DNA of 60,000 nucleotides from Diphasiastrum complanatum (lineage: Eukaryota; Streptophyta; Lycopodiopsida; Lycopodiales; Lycopodiaceae). The stretch lies in assembly GCA_029204225.1 (NCBI GenBank), contig CM055112.1, forward strand, positions 25,497,922 to 25,557,921. Reading direction: 5' to 3'. Made by a program: the position numbers and the translations under genes. The notes beneath the pieces were generated by a model. It had not been told where the DNA came from. It did no database searches and was given only the letters and a program-made list of their open reading frames with translations. Shown here in pieces: positions 32,050 to 45,401 of this stretch (positions within the stretch are counted from its first letter, which is position 1; each line of letters starts with the position of its first letter).

Positions 32050-33300
32050 AAGAGTTTCGTGAAATAAACAGAAGTGTTAATCAAACAAAAAATTTGCTAA
32101 AGACATCAATTGGTACAAATCAAGATATAAAACTTAGTCCGCATTCAACTTGTCTTCCTCGATGATTATCTCTGTTGGTAGATTCTCTACCAAGATCACA
32201 ATCAACCGAAGGTATACTTTCAAATGTCGGTTAATCCGAGAATTGGAGTAGTTAGACTTGTAATTATGAGCCGAACCATGGCATCTTTTTTTGTAAGACC
32301 CTGAATTGAGAAAGATTAGTTAGTTAAATAAAAGTTTGTTGGGTGTGACCCGGTAGTGGGAAGTTCAACAATTTTCAGCTATAGAAAGTGATAGCCAAGA
32401 AGCTCCAAGGTGGGTAAGAACAGAGGAGATAGAAAAGAAGAGGAGTCTATTGTGTTAGGATCATATAGTCGATCGGGATCAAGCAATCCAGAGAAGAATA
32501 GTCAATTTGATGTGCAACTGGTAATCAATGTTATGAATAACAGAATTGATGAGTGCATGGAGTTTTGTAAGAAGTTATTGTCAATGAGAATCCTTGGAGT
32601 ACTTCTTATCATTTCTATGTATAATTTTGATGCTCAAGCTGCATGTTGAGTTTTTGAAGTGTTCTGATGTTGAATGACGTGAATTGTGAATGTGAGCAAG
32701 CGTTTTATATTCAGTGAGTAAGAGATTATAGATCTTTAGTTTGAAATTAGTAATCTTGTAAGAAGCACAATCAACGAGTAGATCCTGTTGTTAACTGACA
32801 TGACAAGTCCGAGTGATGATGTTGAATGCTTAAAAATTAGATTGTTAATTCTTGCTTGCCATATTCCATTCATTGTGGAAATGTTGATGGAAAGAGATCT
32901 GTTGTGAGCAGCTAGTATTTTTGACTGATTTGAATAAAAGTGATAGGATGTTTAATTGGCAGGTTCTGGTTCTAAGCAACTGTTGATGACAAGCAAGAGA
33001 AATCAATATTAGTAGTGTGTTATGAAGTAAAGCTATAGCATACATTGGCGTCGTGCACAACTCTCTTAGATTAGTGCACGATACGACAAGATTACAATCA
33101 CAATCTGAGATGCATAAACTTTTTTCTTGTTTATTATAAAAACATTTTCTTGATTAACAAATTCAATTTGTTCTAGTTTAGTTCATGCTTTGTTCTCACG
33201 ATCATGATCTTTACTTGTCAAATTAAGAAATCAATCGTGAACTTACCATTCTTTTAAAACCATGAAGATAATTTAAGAGAAAGAATAAGGGAACGTCATG
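32050..33300. other. Probable leader of the gypsy element; no supported gene
   Basis: No domain was recognised. A small + frame (32410-32649) and others are short and unlike known proteins. The stretch runs into the gypsy gag at about 33345, so it may contain that element's 5' LTR and leader, but no PBS or LTR end was found. Confidence 0.3.
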
Positions 33301-33344
33301 TTAAAGGAATTGTTGAACAAAGAATTACAAAAAGATCACGCACT

Positions 33345-36005
33345 GTGGATATGCGGGAAGAGTTTGAAAACATAAATCAAGTTCATAAGAGTCGGTTAGA
33401 TGAAATTCAAAAGACCTTAAAAGATCTTCAAATCCAAAATACATACCCGAGAAGGGAGGGTGTGTGGTGTTCTATGTGTAGGGAAAATCACACTGGGAAT
33501 GAATGTCCGAATAAGGGTCCTTTTCAAACACATTATCAGTCTAGATGTGTGTTCTACAATAGATCTGATCATGAATCTTTTAAATGCGCATTCAACCCAA
33601 CAACAACAGAGACCACTGATTCCTATGTATCAACCATGTGTGCAACAACCACACTTTCCACCCAAAGTGCAAGTACAAGAAGTATCTAGTACAACATAAA
33701 ATCAAGAAAAATTAGTAGTCCTACAAAGGGCGCCTAGTAACAATAACCAATTGTTGCCTAGGAATAAGAGTCCTGCAAATATCAACTACATTGATGAGGA
33801 GGCATCTTATCACTACGATTCTCCGTATCTCCCAAAGGAGACTCCTACCTCTAATTCTAATGCAGATCCTGAATCACATATCGTGGTTATGTTGTGACAC
33901 CAGTAGCAAAACTTATATGTTGTGGGGTATGTGGGCAACAAGGCCATAGGTTTTTTACTTGTGAATTAAAAAGGATCTATCAAGCATGCTGTGAAAATTG
34001 TGGGAGAATCCATTGTTACGAGGATTGCCCCGCTCAAGAAAAAGAGACTATACCAGCTAGGGATGTCCAAGAACAAGCAATTCGGGTGATGACAAGAGCT
34101 CAACTGCAACAAAAAAATATAAACGACGCTAAATGTAGCGGTAAGAACATTGAAGAAGGATGGTCTTTTGCTACTTCAATGATGCCTAGATGTTATCCAG
34201 GTCCTATAAAAGAGCAAGAGAGGTATAAGAAAGTTCAAGATGAGCTACTACGAGAATATGAAAGTAATAAATATTCCATAAATCGAGAAAACTCAACGGA
34301 AACACTTACCACAACCATTGGGAATAGAGATCATATCCAATCTTCAAATCACTTTGCCTTTCCATACAGAGTTATCCGAACCCTTATGCAAAATAATAAT
34401 CCGAGAATTACATCAGCCATATGAAGATATTAAGATACGCCATGAACTGGAAATTCCAATGCAAGCCCAACAAATTGATGCTACCTTGTTCCAAACAGGA
34501 AAAGCAAGACGCTGCATCACCTTACTAGTGAGCCATAAAGATTATGCTCTCGTACTTGCTATCATCGATAGTGGGTCGGGAGTAAACATCACATCGCTAT
34601 CTCTTGCTAGACAATGGGGAATAGGACCTATTGTTCCACCCAAGTATCAGCTGAACTTAGCTTATCAAACTTCAACCGAACCATGTGGACATATCAATGA
34701 CATACCCATTAAAATCACGGGACTTAAGTTTGTAGTGATTGTGTCATACTAGATCTTCCACATGAAAAGTTAGCTTATACAAGATTGGAAAAAGCAACGA
34801 ATCATTTTTGGTAATAGAGATCAAAGGATATCAGTTGATCTCACTACTAGTGAAACAAAACCTGTGCAAGAAGAAGATGAATGTTATTTTACAACATGTG
34901 ATGAAACAAATGTTTCTCCAACCATTCATGGACACTGCGCACAGTCTATAGATATCATCAATTGGGAACACGTGTTGGCAACCATTGACTGTGTGGATGC
35001 TCAAAGATGCAGCAATGAAGTATTATCCGAATTTGAAAAATTGATAATAATAACATTTGCAAGTATAGATCAACCAATTATAGATGCATTTTATCTTTCT
35101 TATATAGACGTCGACCTTATTCAAACAAAATGGCTACCAAACCCATCGATTAATGAGTCTGTAGAAATTAAAGATGAAGGTATCATGCTAACAATGATTG
35201 ATAAAGGACCAACCGATGAGAAACTACTTCATTACTTAGATCCACAATCATCAAATCTTACAAAGATACCAAAGGAAATTAAAGTTGCCACCACTACTTG
35301 CCACGGTAAAGGAAATTGTAACTATTCTTGCATTCTTATTCTTGATTTTGCCAAAAAAGCAATATTAATTTATGAAGTAATTACAGATCCAAAATGGACC
35401 AAAGAAAGAATACAGGCAATTGAGGATTTGAATACACACTTATCACTCCACCAATTCTCGGAGCACCTAATAAGTATGCTATTGGAGTCATCCTAACACA
35501 ACCAAGAGAATTCTAGAAAGATTACCCGATTCATTTTCTCAATCGACCATTAGTCCCTACTAAAGTAAATTATTCCACTACTGAAAGAGAAGCATTAGCA
35601 GTGACATATGTTGTACAAATATTACGCCATTATCTGCTAGGAAATCAATTTAAATTCTATATCGATCATCAAGCATTGCTATATATGTTGAATAAGCCAT
35701 GCAACACTAGTTGTATAGCAAGATGGCTACTTATCCTTCTAGAATTTGACTTTAAAACTATTGTAAGGAAAGGCAAGCAACATTTTTTTGACGATAATTT
35801 ATCTAGGATACCATCAACCAAAAAAGTCACAGAACTGGTAAATGATGATTTACCTGAGACATACCTATTTCAAATAGATACTACTCCTAGATGGACAGAA
35901 GAAACAATATCGTTTTTGTCAACCGAAGTAATGGATCCAACTATGTCTAAAGTAGATCAACTAACTGAGCAACTGATAAGTAGTTGGATATGTACATGTG
36001 GCTAA
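33345..36005 (+). pseudogene. Ty3/gypsy gag-protease-RNase H element lacking RT core, copy 1
   Basis: In order: a gag C-terminal part with a helix and a CX2CX3HX4C knuckle (CSMCRENHTGNEC, about 33468); a second, canonical knuckle CGVCGQQGHRFFTC (about 33920) followed by CENCGRIHCYEDC; a retropepsin-type protease with AIIDSGSGVNITSL (active-site D at 34567-34569); a linker frame (34864-35496); and RNase H-like and connection sequence with ILRHYLLGNQFKFYIDHQAL and LEFDFKTIVRKGKQH (35601-36005). The palm of RT with its YxDD motif is absent between protease and connection, and no integrase follows. Frameshifts separate the parts. It could move only with enzymes from a full-length relative. Confidence 0.75.
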
Positions 36006-36151
36006 CTAATTAAAATAATGCTTAATCTGTACTTTACAATTAGGATTAAGACACTACGTGTTGTTGGCAGTCGCCTTCGGACAGTATCTGATTCAATTGG
36101 AGATTCTATCCGAGCGTGATTCAATGTACTTGTTATCGATCCGCCGGCCGA

Positions 36152-36285
36152 TTGTTCGAGTATGGTCGAATAATTGAATCTGGTCGGATGGTCTGAGATG
36201 GTCAAACTATCAAGGATGGCTGAACAATCGAAGATGGTCAAATAATCAACGATGACCGAATAGTCGAAGGTGTCCGAACAATCAA
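36152..36285. repeat. 18-bp minisatellite
   Basis: About seven units close to GTCGAATAATCGAAGATG, with strong drift between units. The array starts about 85 bp after the end of gypsy homology with copy 2. Confidence 0.65.
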
Positions 36286-36529
36286 GAAAACACCGTCACT
36301 GATCCTTTTGTATTTTTGTAGATTGTCAGAAAACAAGTGTATTTCTGCAAAGTATGCAACTATACAAGTATTTACAACATCTAGTGAATGAATCTAGATT
36401 AGTAGAGAGATAGATGGATGGAGAAGATAGAAATCCAATAGCACTAACTTCCCAAAATAGTAGTAGTCGATGAATACTCATGCCTATAAATAAACGTGAG
36501 TAATCAAGATTTTTACTCATCTATTACTC

Positions 36530-36830
36530 GCACTCAAAGCCATTACTCGCCATTATCGATTTCTTGCCATCAAGGCCCCCACATTACTCCTTGGTAGACC
36601 AGCACTCTCCTGTCATCATGCCCCATCATTTTTGATTTTTTGTCTATTACTCGCCATCAAAACTATTACTCGCCAACTTCTAGTAATTGCCATCTGACTT
36701 TTCTTGCCACCCAAGCACCAACTTTACTCGCCACTTCACCAACAGCCTTTTCTCACCATTTTACACCAAATCCTATTATTTGCCTATTACTCGCCGTCAA
36801 AGCCTATTACTCGTCGTCATACCCTTTTAA
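36530..36830. repeat. Dispersed TATTACTCGCCATCAAA motifs
   Basis: A 15-20 bp motif recurs at about 36540, 36648, 36663, 36724, 36785 and 36805 with irregular spacing (plus CTTGCCATCAA variants). Not coding; short frames here are artefacts. Confidence 0.55.
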
Positions 36831-37255
36831 TCACAAACAACCTCCCAACCCTATTTCTGACCATCCGATATAAAATCACAGTCTGATTTTCCCACGTGGC
36901 ACCAAAACATCAACTTTTGGGTGCCTTCGCTCCCCCTTGCCAATGTGTAAGAGTCACAAAAGTGTAGCCCCTCTACCCATTAGAGTCCCCCATCCAGCCC
37001 AACATCCTCCTCTCGAACGACAATCTCACCATCTGCTTCTCAATAGACTGGATCTTCCTCTCCAACCACATCCACTTCCCCTGGCAGAGAGAGTAGAGAA
37101 ACATCTCTCTGATCCATCCGTCGACCCTCCTCCCTAAGTGCCATGTCCCAGTACATAATCTTACCGATGCTCACTGCACAAGTTATCACTACCCTTCATA
37201 CCGACAACTGCCTCAAAGTTTTGACTGCTGTAGGACTAGCCAACATGCAAGTGAT
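36831..37255. other. No supported gene
   Basis: C-rich sequence between the motif cluster and copy C. Two small + frames are proline-rich by composition only. Confidence 0.35.
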
Positions 37256-40047
37256 TATTGCAAGAAGATCTTTGACAGTAAACAAAATTGAAGAAAACGA
37301 ACTCCAACTTGATTTATGATTAATATTTACCAAAGCATTGACAGACGGTGCATTATAGCCATAACTTTCAAGACACAGCAGATACACAACAAGGCACAAA
37401 CACGAAATCGTGAGCAGGAGAGAACTGGAACCTTCCGGCAAGGGCTCAGTGAGCAGATATCATAAACGACGCATTCCTTCGGCTATGCTCCATCTCATAT
37501 CACAATTGATGACTAATAATGTGTTTGAGGGTTTCAGCCTCTTATAGATGTGGCCACCACGTCTTTAGCCCTCAGTTGGGGTGACCATGTGGCAGACCTA
37601 AAGTCTCTCATTGGCCCCTTAAGAGATTGGAGCCCTCAATAATTCTTTCGAGAGCAATGAAGCACGTAATTAGTGAGGTTGCAATTGTTGATTGTGCGAA
37701 TACAAGAAAGATTGATGGCTTGAGTGCAATGTATTAGTGTCAAAAGGATCTTCATCTCACACACAAACTCTGCCTGATCGATTTCATCATTAAACTTGTG
37801 TAGTTATAGATGTACACAATAATTGCAAGGCCTTGTTCCGGAACGCATTTTTGAAAAAAGCATTAGGGTTTTTTGGAATGTGCACCTAAATTTTCTTTTT
37901 GAAATTTTTGAATAAAAAACATGATTTATCAAGTTTTTATTTTAAACTTTTTTAGTATAAATTCTTTTAGGTAGTGTGTATATTTTATTGTTACTACTAA
38001 TTAGGTGTTTTTTAATGTATTAAGGGTTTTCTTAATAAAATTTTCATAGTTTTTTATAAAGTAAATAGAGTTCCAGAACATTCATGCGGTATTCCACTAC
38101 AATGTATGACATCGTACCCGTTGATACTCCAAGCATTAAGGTTGACATCTATTTCTCACAACATTTCTTTTTACAGTTTGATTTCCATGCAAGGAAATTT
38201 AGGTCAATCTTGATGGCATCCATAACAATCTTCTAGAATAAGACGAAATTCGTCAAGTGTATGTAGACTTGTTAAAGGAAGGTACCTCATAATGTTCACA
38301 TGGTCATTACCACAATTTCACATGATATTTTGATAGTTGAAGTTCTCGGGGTTGAAATTAGTCCTCCTTTGGTATCCACTTCAAATGCTTTATGGGCAAA
38401 ACCCCCCCTGCCCCCTCTATCTATTTTTCTCAGATGGTATCCAACCCACTTTACTTTGACATTATGTAATTCGAACCTCATTGAGCTAGAAGCACTTAAG
38501 AAATACGTTCTCAACATACTTTTGTTAAAACACTCCTTTCTCATGGTTTATTATTTGTTGGTAGAGCTTGTCATGAAACTGTGAATATTGATCGTAAAAT
38601 TGTGAATATTGGTCATGAAGTTGTCAATACTTATCGTGATATTCTGAATATTGATCATAATTCTTTGAAAAAGTTTGAAAACTTTGACTATGAATGTTCA
38701 TTGTCAATCATCTATGTGTTTATTGTGAACATCATCATTATGAAAAATAATTATAAAATTACAAGTACTTTTACATGATGAATACCATTATTGTCAACTG
38801 CCTTTGTAAATAATAAATTGTAAAATTGTGAGTAGTCAATCATGACTTTTGTAGATTGTCAAACTATGGATACTGAATCTTGACATTTTTTATAGTGCAA
38901 TTGTAAATACTGAACAACGACTATTCTAATTACCCAAATTATGAAACTTAAATCATAAATAATAAATCGTGTCTTTTCTTGATATTGAATATAAATTTTA
39001 TAGATTATATCAAATTATGAAATTAGTGAATATTGAATCACGATATTTGTAATTGCACAAATTGTGCCCATTCTTGTGCATTTAGTTGTGAAATCGAAAA
39101 CTACAAAATTTATGACTATTTTCATCGCATCATGAACGATAGATTATAATATTAATTTTTTGAAAGTGAATGTGCATCATGAAATCGTAAATATTCATCA
39201 TATAATTTATGATGACTATCATGAACATTAATCTAAAATTTTTATAGTGAGCTATAAAACTACAAATACTTAATAATAAAATTTGTCATTACTTTTGTGA
39301 AAACTAATTGTATTATTTTGAATAATTCTATGACTATAGATTGTGAGATTGTGAAAAGGAACATACTCAAATATAAAGATAATAATCATTATCTGTGAAA
39401 TTAAGACTACAATTGTTGAAAATCTAAAATCATTCATAGTATATAGTCATTAGTGAAAATATAAATCTCGACTTAAGTCAAGTTTGAGATTATTCAAATC
39501 ACAAAATAGTCAATGTTTAAGTCCAAAATGAGAAAAAAAAAACATTTCAATTACTAAACAACAATGTAAACTTAGAAAATGATGTTTATGCATTGTTACT
39601 GATGGTCATTTATCATGTCAAATATTAACGGATATTAAAACACCACATTAATGGCAAGGCCTTTGTGGTATGCCGTATCATTCTTGTTTTATTTAACATT
39701 CTAAAAATAATTAGTTTGGCTCCAAGATTTGATACATTCTTTCAATGGCCCATAATAAAGTTTTAACAAAGTGCTTGGCATTTTACTTCTTTTAATTACA
39801 AAAATCAAACAAGTATTTCTCAATCATTATTAAATTCTTATACATATCAACATAATTTTTGATATTGATTATTGCATTACCCTAATTTCTTGCCTTTTCT
39901 AGAAGTTGATTTTCTGGAAATCTTGTATTATGAAGATCGTTGGTAAAATATTACAAGTTTACATTAATAACGAATTCTATTGACTTAATAAAGCTACGCA
40001 ACATAAGCTTTATATGAAAGGCTACATACTCTACTACAGAAGAATTT
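37256..40047 (-). repeat. A20/AN1 repeat unit, copy C (zinc-finger coding part missing)
   Basis: Homology begins inside the leader (GATCTTTGACAGTA) at about 37256, so both fingers are gone. Leader, TATAAGAGG (37538-37546), an ACGT core at the G-box position (CACGTA), the MITE-like element (37835-38079), the AT-rich repeat domain (about 38580-39500), the TGGCAAGGCCTTTGTGGTA block (39652) and the distal part up to TACATACTCTACTAC follow. At about 40047 it is joined to the second gypsy copy. Confidence 0.8.
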
Positions 40048-40063
40048 ATTGTCTTTATAAGCA

Positions 40064-41669
40064 AGTTCAAGATGAGCTACTATGAGAATATGAAAATGAA
40101 CTTATTCCATTAACCGAGAAAACTCAACAAAAACACTTACCACAGCCATTGGGAATAGAGATCATATCCAATCTTCAAATCACTTTGCCTTTCCATACGT
40201 AGTTATTTGAACCCTTATGCAAAATCATAATCCAAGAATTACGTCAACCAGATGAGGATATTAAGATACCCCATGAACCGGAAATTCCAATGCAAGCCCA
40301 ACAAGTTGATGCTACCTTGTTCCAAACAAGAAAGGCAAGAGGCTGCATCACCTTACTAGTGAGTCATAAAGATTATGCTCTTGTACTTGCTATCATTGAT
40401 AGTGGGTCGGGAGTAAACATCACATCGCTATCTCTTGCTAAACAATGGGGAGTAGGACCTATTGTTCCACCCAAGTATCGGCTGAACTTAGCTTATCAAA
40501 CTTCAACCGAACCATGTGGACATATCAATGACATACCCATTAAAATCATAGGACTTAAGTTTGTAGTTGATTGTGTCATACTAGATCTTCCACATGAAAA
40601 GTTAGCTTATACAAGATTGGAAAAAGAACGAATCATTTTTGGTAATAGAGATCAAAGGATATCAGTTGATTACACTACTAGTGAAACAGAACAAAATGGC
40701 TACCAAACCCATCGATTAATGAGTCTGTAGAAATTACAGATGAAGGTATCATGCTAACAATGATTGATGAAGGACCAACTGATGAGAAAGTACTTCATTA
40801 ATTAGATCCACAATCATCAAATCTTACGAAGATACCAAAGGAAATTAAGTTGCCACCACTACATGCCAAGATAGAAGAAATTGTAACTATTCCTGCATTT
40901 TTATTCTTGATTTTGCCAGAAAATCTATATTAATTTATGAAAAAATTACAGATCCAAAATGGACCAAAGAAAGAATACAGGCAATTGAGGATTTGAAGCA
41001 CACACTTATCACTCCACCAATTCTCTGAGCACTGAAGTATCATTTAGAATTCCATGTTCATACTGATGCTAATAAGTATGCTATTGGAGTCATCCTAACA
41101 CAGTCGAGAGAATTCTAGAAAGATTACCTGATTCGCTTCCTCAATCGACCATTAGTCCCTACTAAAGTAAATGATTCCACTACAAAAAGAGAAGCATTAG
41201 TAGTGACATATGTGTACAGAAATTACGCCATTATCTGCTAGGAAATCAATTTAAATTCTATACTGATCATCAAGCATTGCTATATTTGTTCAATAAACCA
41301 TGCAACACTGGTCGTATAGCAAGATGGCTACTTGTCCTTCTAGAATTTGACTTTAAAACTATTGTAAGGAAAAGCAAGCAACATTTTCTTGACGATCATT
41401 TATCTAGGATACCATCAATCAAAAAAGTCACAGAATCGATAAATGATGATTTACCTGAGAATACCTATTTCAAATAGATACTACTCCTAGATGGGCAAAA
41501 GAGAGTATCATTTTTGTCAACCGAAGTAATGGATCCAACTATGTCTAAAGTAGATCAGCTAACTGAGCAACTGATAAGTAGTGGGATATGTATGTATGAC
41601 TAACTAATTAAAATAATGCCTAATCTGTACTTTACAATTAGGATTAAGACACTATGTGTTGTTGGCAAA
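40064..41669 (+). pseudogene. Ty3/gypsy protease-RNase H fragment lacking RT core, copy 2
   Basis: Closely similar to 34230-36066 of copy 1. It starts at GTTCAAGATGAGCTACTA and ends at TGTTGTTGGC, after which the two loci differ. The protease part (40290-40730) keeps AIIDSGSGVNITSLSLAKQW. About 270 bp following the protease in copy 1 are missing. The RNase H-type segment is better preserved here around 40970-41110 (LEFHVHTDANKYAIGVILTQ, with a stop nearby). Both copies lack RT in the same place, so the deletion predates their separation. Confidence 0.75.
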
Positions 41670-41970
41670 CACGTGGCAAATTGTAAATCCCATAAGTACA
41701 GTATACTTTTGTCCACCAAAAAAAGTATTAGTAAATCTTTTTCCCTCTCTAGATTTCACATTGTAATTTAAATTTTGAGTTTTCTAAGCTTATCCCCATC
41801 AACAAAATTTCCAAGCATTAATTTTTACCCAAAAAAAATATTTCATGGTATTTTCCCACTCATGTTCGTGATGCATAAATTTTGATTCACAAATAAAATC
41901 CATTTGGTAATAAAAATCTTATTTAGTAAATAAATTTAAGAAATTCACAAAATTTATTAATAAAAAAACT
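41670..41970. other. AT-rich spacer
   Basis: No gene seen. A/T runs increase towards the hairpin array. Confidence 0.4.
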
Positions 41971-42227
41971 TATCAGAACCTCCCGCTGCAGTGGGAGATT
42001 CTGATATATTTTCCATAAAAAAAATTTTATCAGGACCTCTTGTTGTGGAGGGAGGTTTTGATATATCTTAAAAAAAAAAAACTTATCATGGCCTCCTACC
42101 GAAGTGAGAGGTTTTGATATATCTTTAAGAAAAATTTTATCAAAACCTCCCACCACGGCTGGAGGTTTTGAGATATCTTAAAAAAAAAACTTATCAAAAC
42201 CTCCTACCGCGACAGGAGGTTCTGAGG
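41971..42227. repeat. Tandem array of five 36-nt hairpin units
   Basis: Five units at 41971-42006, 42028-42063, 42084-42119, 42138-42173 and 42192-42227, spaced 54-57 bp. Each has a 13-nt left arm near TATCAAAACCTCC, a 10-nt loop and a 13-nt right arm near GGAGGTTTTGATA, followed by an A-rich spacer. The arms are nearly complementary in all five; the loops differ (CGCTGCAGTG, TGTTGTGGAG, TACCGAAGTG, CACCACGGCT, TACCGCGACA). In unit 1 an A-to-G change in the left arm is matched by T-to-C in the right arm. The array ends about 130 bp before copia pol homology begins. Confidence 0.85.
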
Positions 42228-42361
42228 TATTTTTAAAAAAAATTTAAGTGATCTGAAAAATTCGACTTAACGGTACAAAGTTTTTCAATGATAGTTCGAT
42301 CCTTCAAAAAAATTCAACTCTTTGCAAAAATTTGAGTTTTGAAAAAATTCGATTCAATATT

Positions 42362-45300
42362 CGAGATTCATTATACTTGGAGATGGTTCTAAGCATGTGG
42401 TTGATAGAATCGGTGTATTATGGCTGGACACGACTCAGGGAGACAATAAACTAGAGGAAGTTCTCCATGTCCCTAATCTTGATAAAGATCTTCTATCCGT
42501 AGATAAGATAGTCGATACAAGCACAAAGAACTCTTGTAAACTATTCGAGGAAGATTCTGATAACCTGGTTGCTAAAGGCAACAAAGAAAGAAATTTATAT
42601 CACCTAAACATTCGAACAAGAATTGAACAAGCCAATCATACTGAGGAATCAACAGATATACTATGGCATAGGAGGCTATGTCACATGAACATGGAAGCCT
42701 TGTACCAAGCCAACAAAAGTCAGAGAATTCAAGGAGTCGAAATCAAAAGTAGAGATATTCGAACTACTTGCGAATCATGTCTTAAAGACAAGATGACTAG
42801 AGCACCTTTCAATAAGGATGTTTATAAAGCAACTAAGGTACTTGAAATTGTGAATTCAGATATTTCTGGACCATTCGGAGTATTGTCGTTGGGTGATGCA
42901 ACTTTACTTCATTACGTTTATTGATGACTTCAGCAAGTTCACTATAGTATACTTTATACATACTAAATCTGAAGCTTTCGAGAAATTTGTTGAGTATACA
43001 AATTGGGCTGAGAAGCAGACAATAAATTGAAGCAAATTCACATAGATTGTGGAGGTGAGACATTTCCAACGAATTCAAAGCTTACTATATTGATCGAGAT
43101 ATTATGCACACTAAGACTGCATCTTACACACCTCAACACAATGGAATAGTTGAACGAAGGAATCGTACACTTATGAAAGCTGCAAGATGTATGATGACTC
43201 ATGCGAAAGCACCAAAACAATTGTGGGTAGAAGCAATGGCTACATTAAATTATCTTCAAAATCGTATTCTGAAATGAATACTAGATAAAACTGCTCATGA
43301 GATATGGTGGAAGATGAAGCCAAATCTAGCACATGTTTGGACATTTGGATGCGCAGTGTATATGCACATACTAAATAAATTGAGAAAGAAACTCGATGAA
43401 AAGATAGAACAAGGTCTTCTGGTAGGATTCGAGTTACATTCGTCATATTATCGTGTCTATGTACCCAAAACTGACAAGATAAAAGTTGTTCAAGATGTTA
43501 AATTTGATGTGTCAAAATACATAGCAGACAGTGATCTAGTCAGTTATGAAATTCTCAAAAACTATTATGAGCTACCAACGTTAACAGAAGAAAAACAAGC
43601 AAAAGATGAAAGAGAATTTCCAGATTAAGAGGGAGGTCAAGATCAAGTTCCTGACAGACTCGAATTGCCAGTTCGAATTCCAACAAAAAAGTTCGAATCA
43701 GAATTGAACTCAAAATCTGTAGAATCGAACTTGAAACCACTTGTGAGAAGATCTGATAGACAACGTAAACCACTAGAAAGATATGGTCAAGATGTTTTTA
43801 ATACAACCAACAAATTTTGTGGATTCTCTGATGAATCTCAAACATGCGAGAAAGTTGTTGATGGACTGGATAAAGATCGATGGATTCAGGCATTGGAGGA
43901 CGAAATGTCATCGATGTATAAGAACAATGTATGGACACTTGCACCTGTTCCTGATGGCAGAAAACCAGTCAAGTGCAAGTGGATCTACAAGATCAAAATA
44001 GGTCCTGATGGAGAAAACATCAGATATAAAGCAAGATTAGTTGCTAAAGGATTTTCACAGAAGTATGGGATCGACTACACTGATACTTTTTCACCAGTAG
44101 TCAAACATACATCAATTCGCTTGTTATTCGCATATGTAGTGGCTCATGATTTGAAAATCCATATTGTGGATGAAAAGAGTGCTTTCTTGCACGTAGAATT
44201 GGAAGAAGACTTATTCATGGACCAACCACTTGGTTTTGTAAACCAAGAATATCCAGAATATGGATGTCACATGAATAAAAGCATTTATGGTCTAAAACAA
44301 ACAGCCAGACAATGGTATAAAAAGAAGTATGAAGCACTATGTTCCTTAGGCTTCAAATCTCTATTTGTTGAGTCAAATGTCTATATCAAGCATGTCAAAA
44401 ATGAAATAATCATTCTAGATGTCTATGTTGATGAGACACTTATCTTCTCAAGAAGAAATAAGTTAATTTCAGATGTCAAAAGAGACATTTCTGAAATCTC
44501 TGACCTAGGCGAAGCTAAAATTTATCAAGGCTTGCAGATCATGAGAGACTTTGAAGGTGGTAAGTTGTATCTTCACCAACAAAAGTATACTCAAAGGTTC
44601 ATTGAAAACTTCAACATGCTCGAATGCAATGGTGTACATATTCCCATGATACCTGAAACAATACTTAGCAAGGCAGATTGTCCACAAACTCTCGAGGAAG
44701 AGGAACGAATGGCCAAAACACCCTAACGTAGGTTGATTGGATCATTGCTATATCTAGCAGACAACACCAGACCTGATATAGCATTTGTAGTATACAGGCT
44801 GAGCCAATATAATCAAAACCCAGAATCGTTGAATTGGAAGTTGGCAAAGAGAGTACTACAATATCTCTTGGAAACAAAAGACTATGGACCGTGTTATTCG
44901 AAGGAAGTTGGATTTCACATCGAATCTTACAGTGACGCAAGCTGGGCATCCATGAAGGAAAATAGCAAAAGTATTTCAAGAGGATGTACTCTAGCATCAG
45001 GCGGAGCCATACCCTGGATAAGCAAAAAGCAAACAGTAGTAGCTCAATCTTCTTGTGAAGTGGAATATGTAGCAGCAACCCAGATGGCAAACGAGCTGAT
45101 TTGGATCAAATAGATGCTGGAAGGATTTGATGAATCTATTTCTGAACCTTTTGTCTTGTTAATGGATAACACTTCGGCAATCTATCTTACGAAAGATCCT
45201 GTATTTCACTCAAAAATGAAACACATAGCTATCAAGTATCATGCGATTCAGGACTTAATTGAGAAGAAGATATTGAAGACAATCTTCATACCCACAGAAG

Positions 45301-45400
45301 AAATGACAGTTGATTTCTTTACAAAGCCACTGAGTAAGGCTTTGTTCGAGAAGCAGCAGAGAAGATTGGGGTTAATCCAACTGCCCACTTTGAGAGGGAG
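42362..45400 (+). pseudogene. Ty1/copia pol (integrase, RT, RNase H), degenerate
   Basis: Homology starts at LGDGSKHVVDRIG and runs to PTLRGSC. Domains in order: pre-integrase with the HHCC zinc-binding set (WHRRLCHMNM, about 42665, and CESCLKDKM, about 42770); integrase core with D in NSDISGP, D in HIDCGGE and E in VERRNRT (42850-43160); RT (43780-44720) with KCKWIYKIK, RLVAKGFSQKYGIDYTDTFS and the catalytic box YVDE at 44424-44435; RNase H (44733-45400) with YSDASWAS, VAQSSCEVEYVA, KHIAIKYHAI and FFTKPL. Breaks: a frameshift at about 42900, stops near 43030, 43275, 43626, 44724 and 45111, and the second catalytic RT aspartate changed to Glu. Gag and most of the protease are absent upstream. 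Confidence 0.9.
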
Positions 45401-45401
45401 C
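45391..45401 (+). promoter_or_regulatory. Polypurine tract
   Basis: TGAGAGGGAGC immediately before the LTR start TGTAGAACA at 45402, inside the last codons of pol, as is common in copia elements. It primes plus-strand DNA. Confidence 0.75.

Noticed and set aside
41971-42227. Hairpin array as intrinsic terminators or tRNA genes
   Set aside because: Stems are followed by A-rich, not strictly T-run, sequence in a eukaryotic context, and no tRNA boxes or cloverleaf are present.
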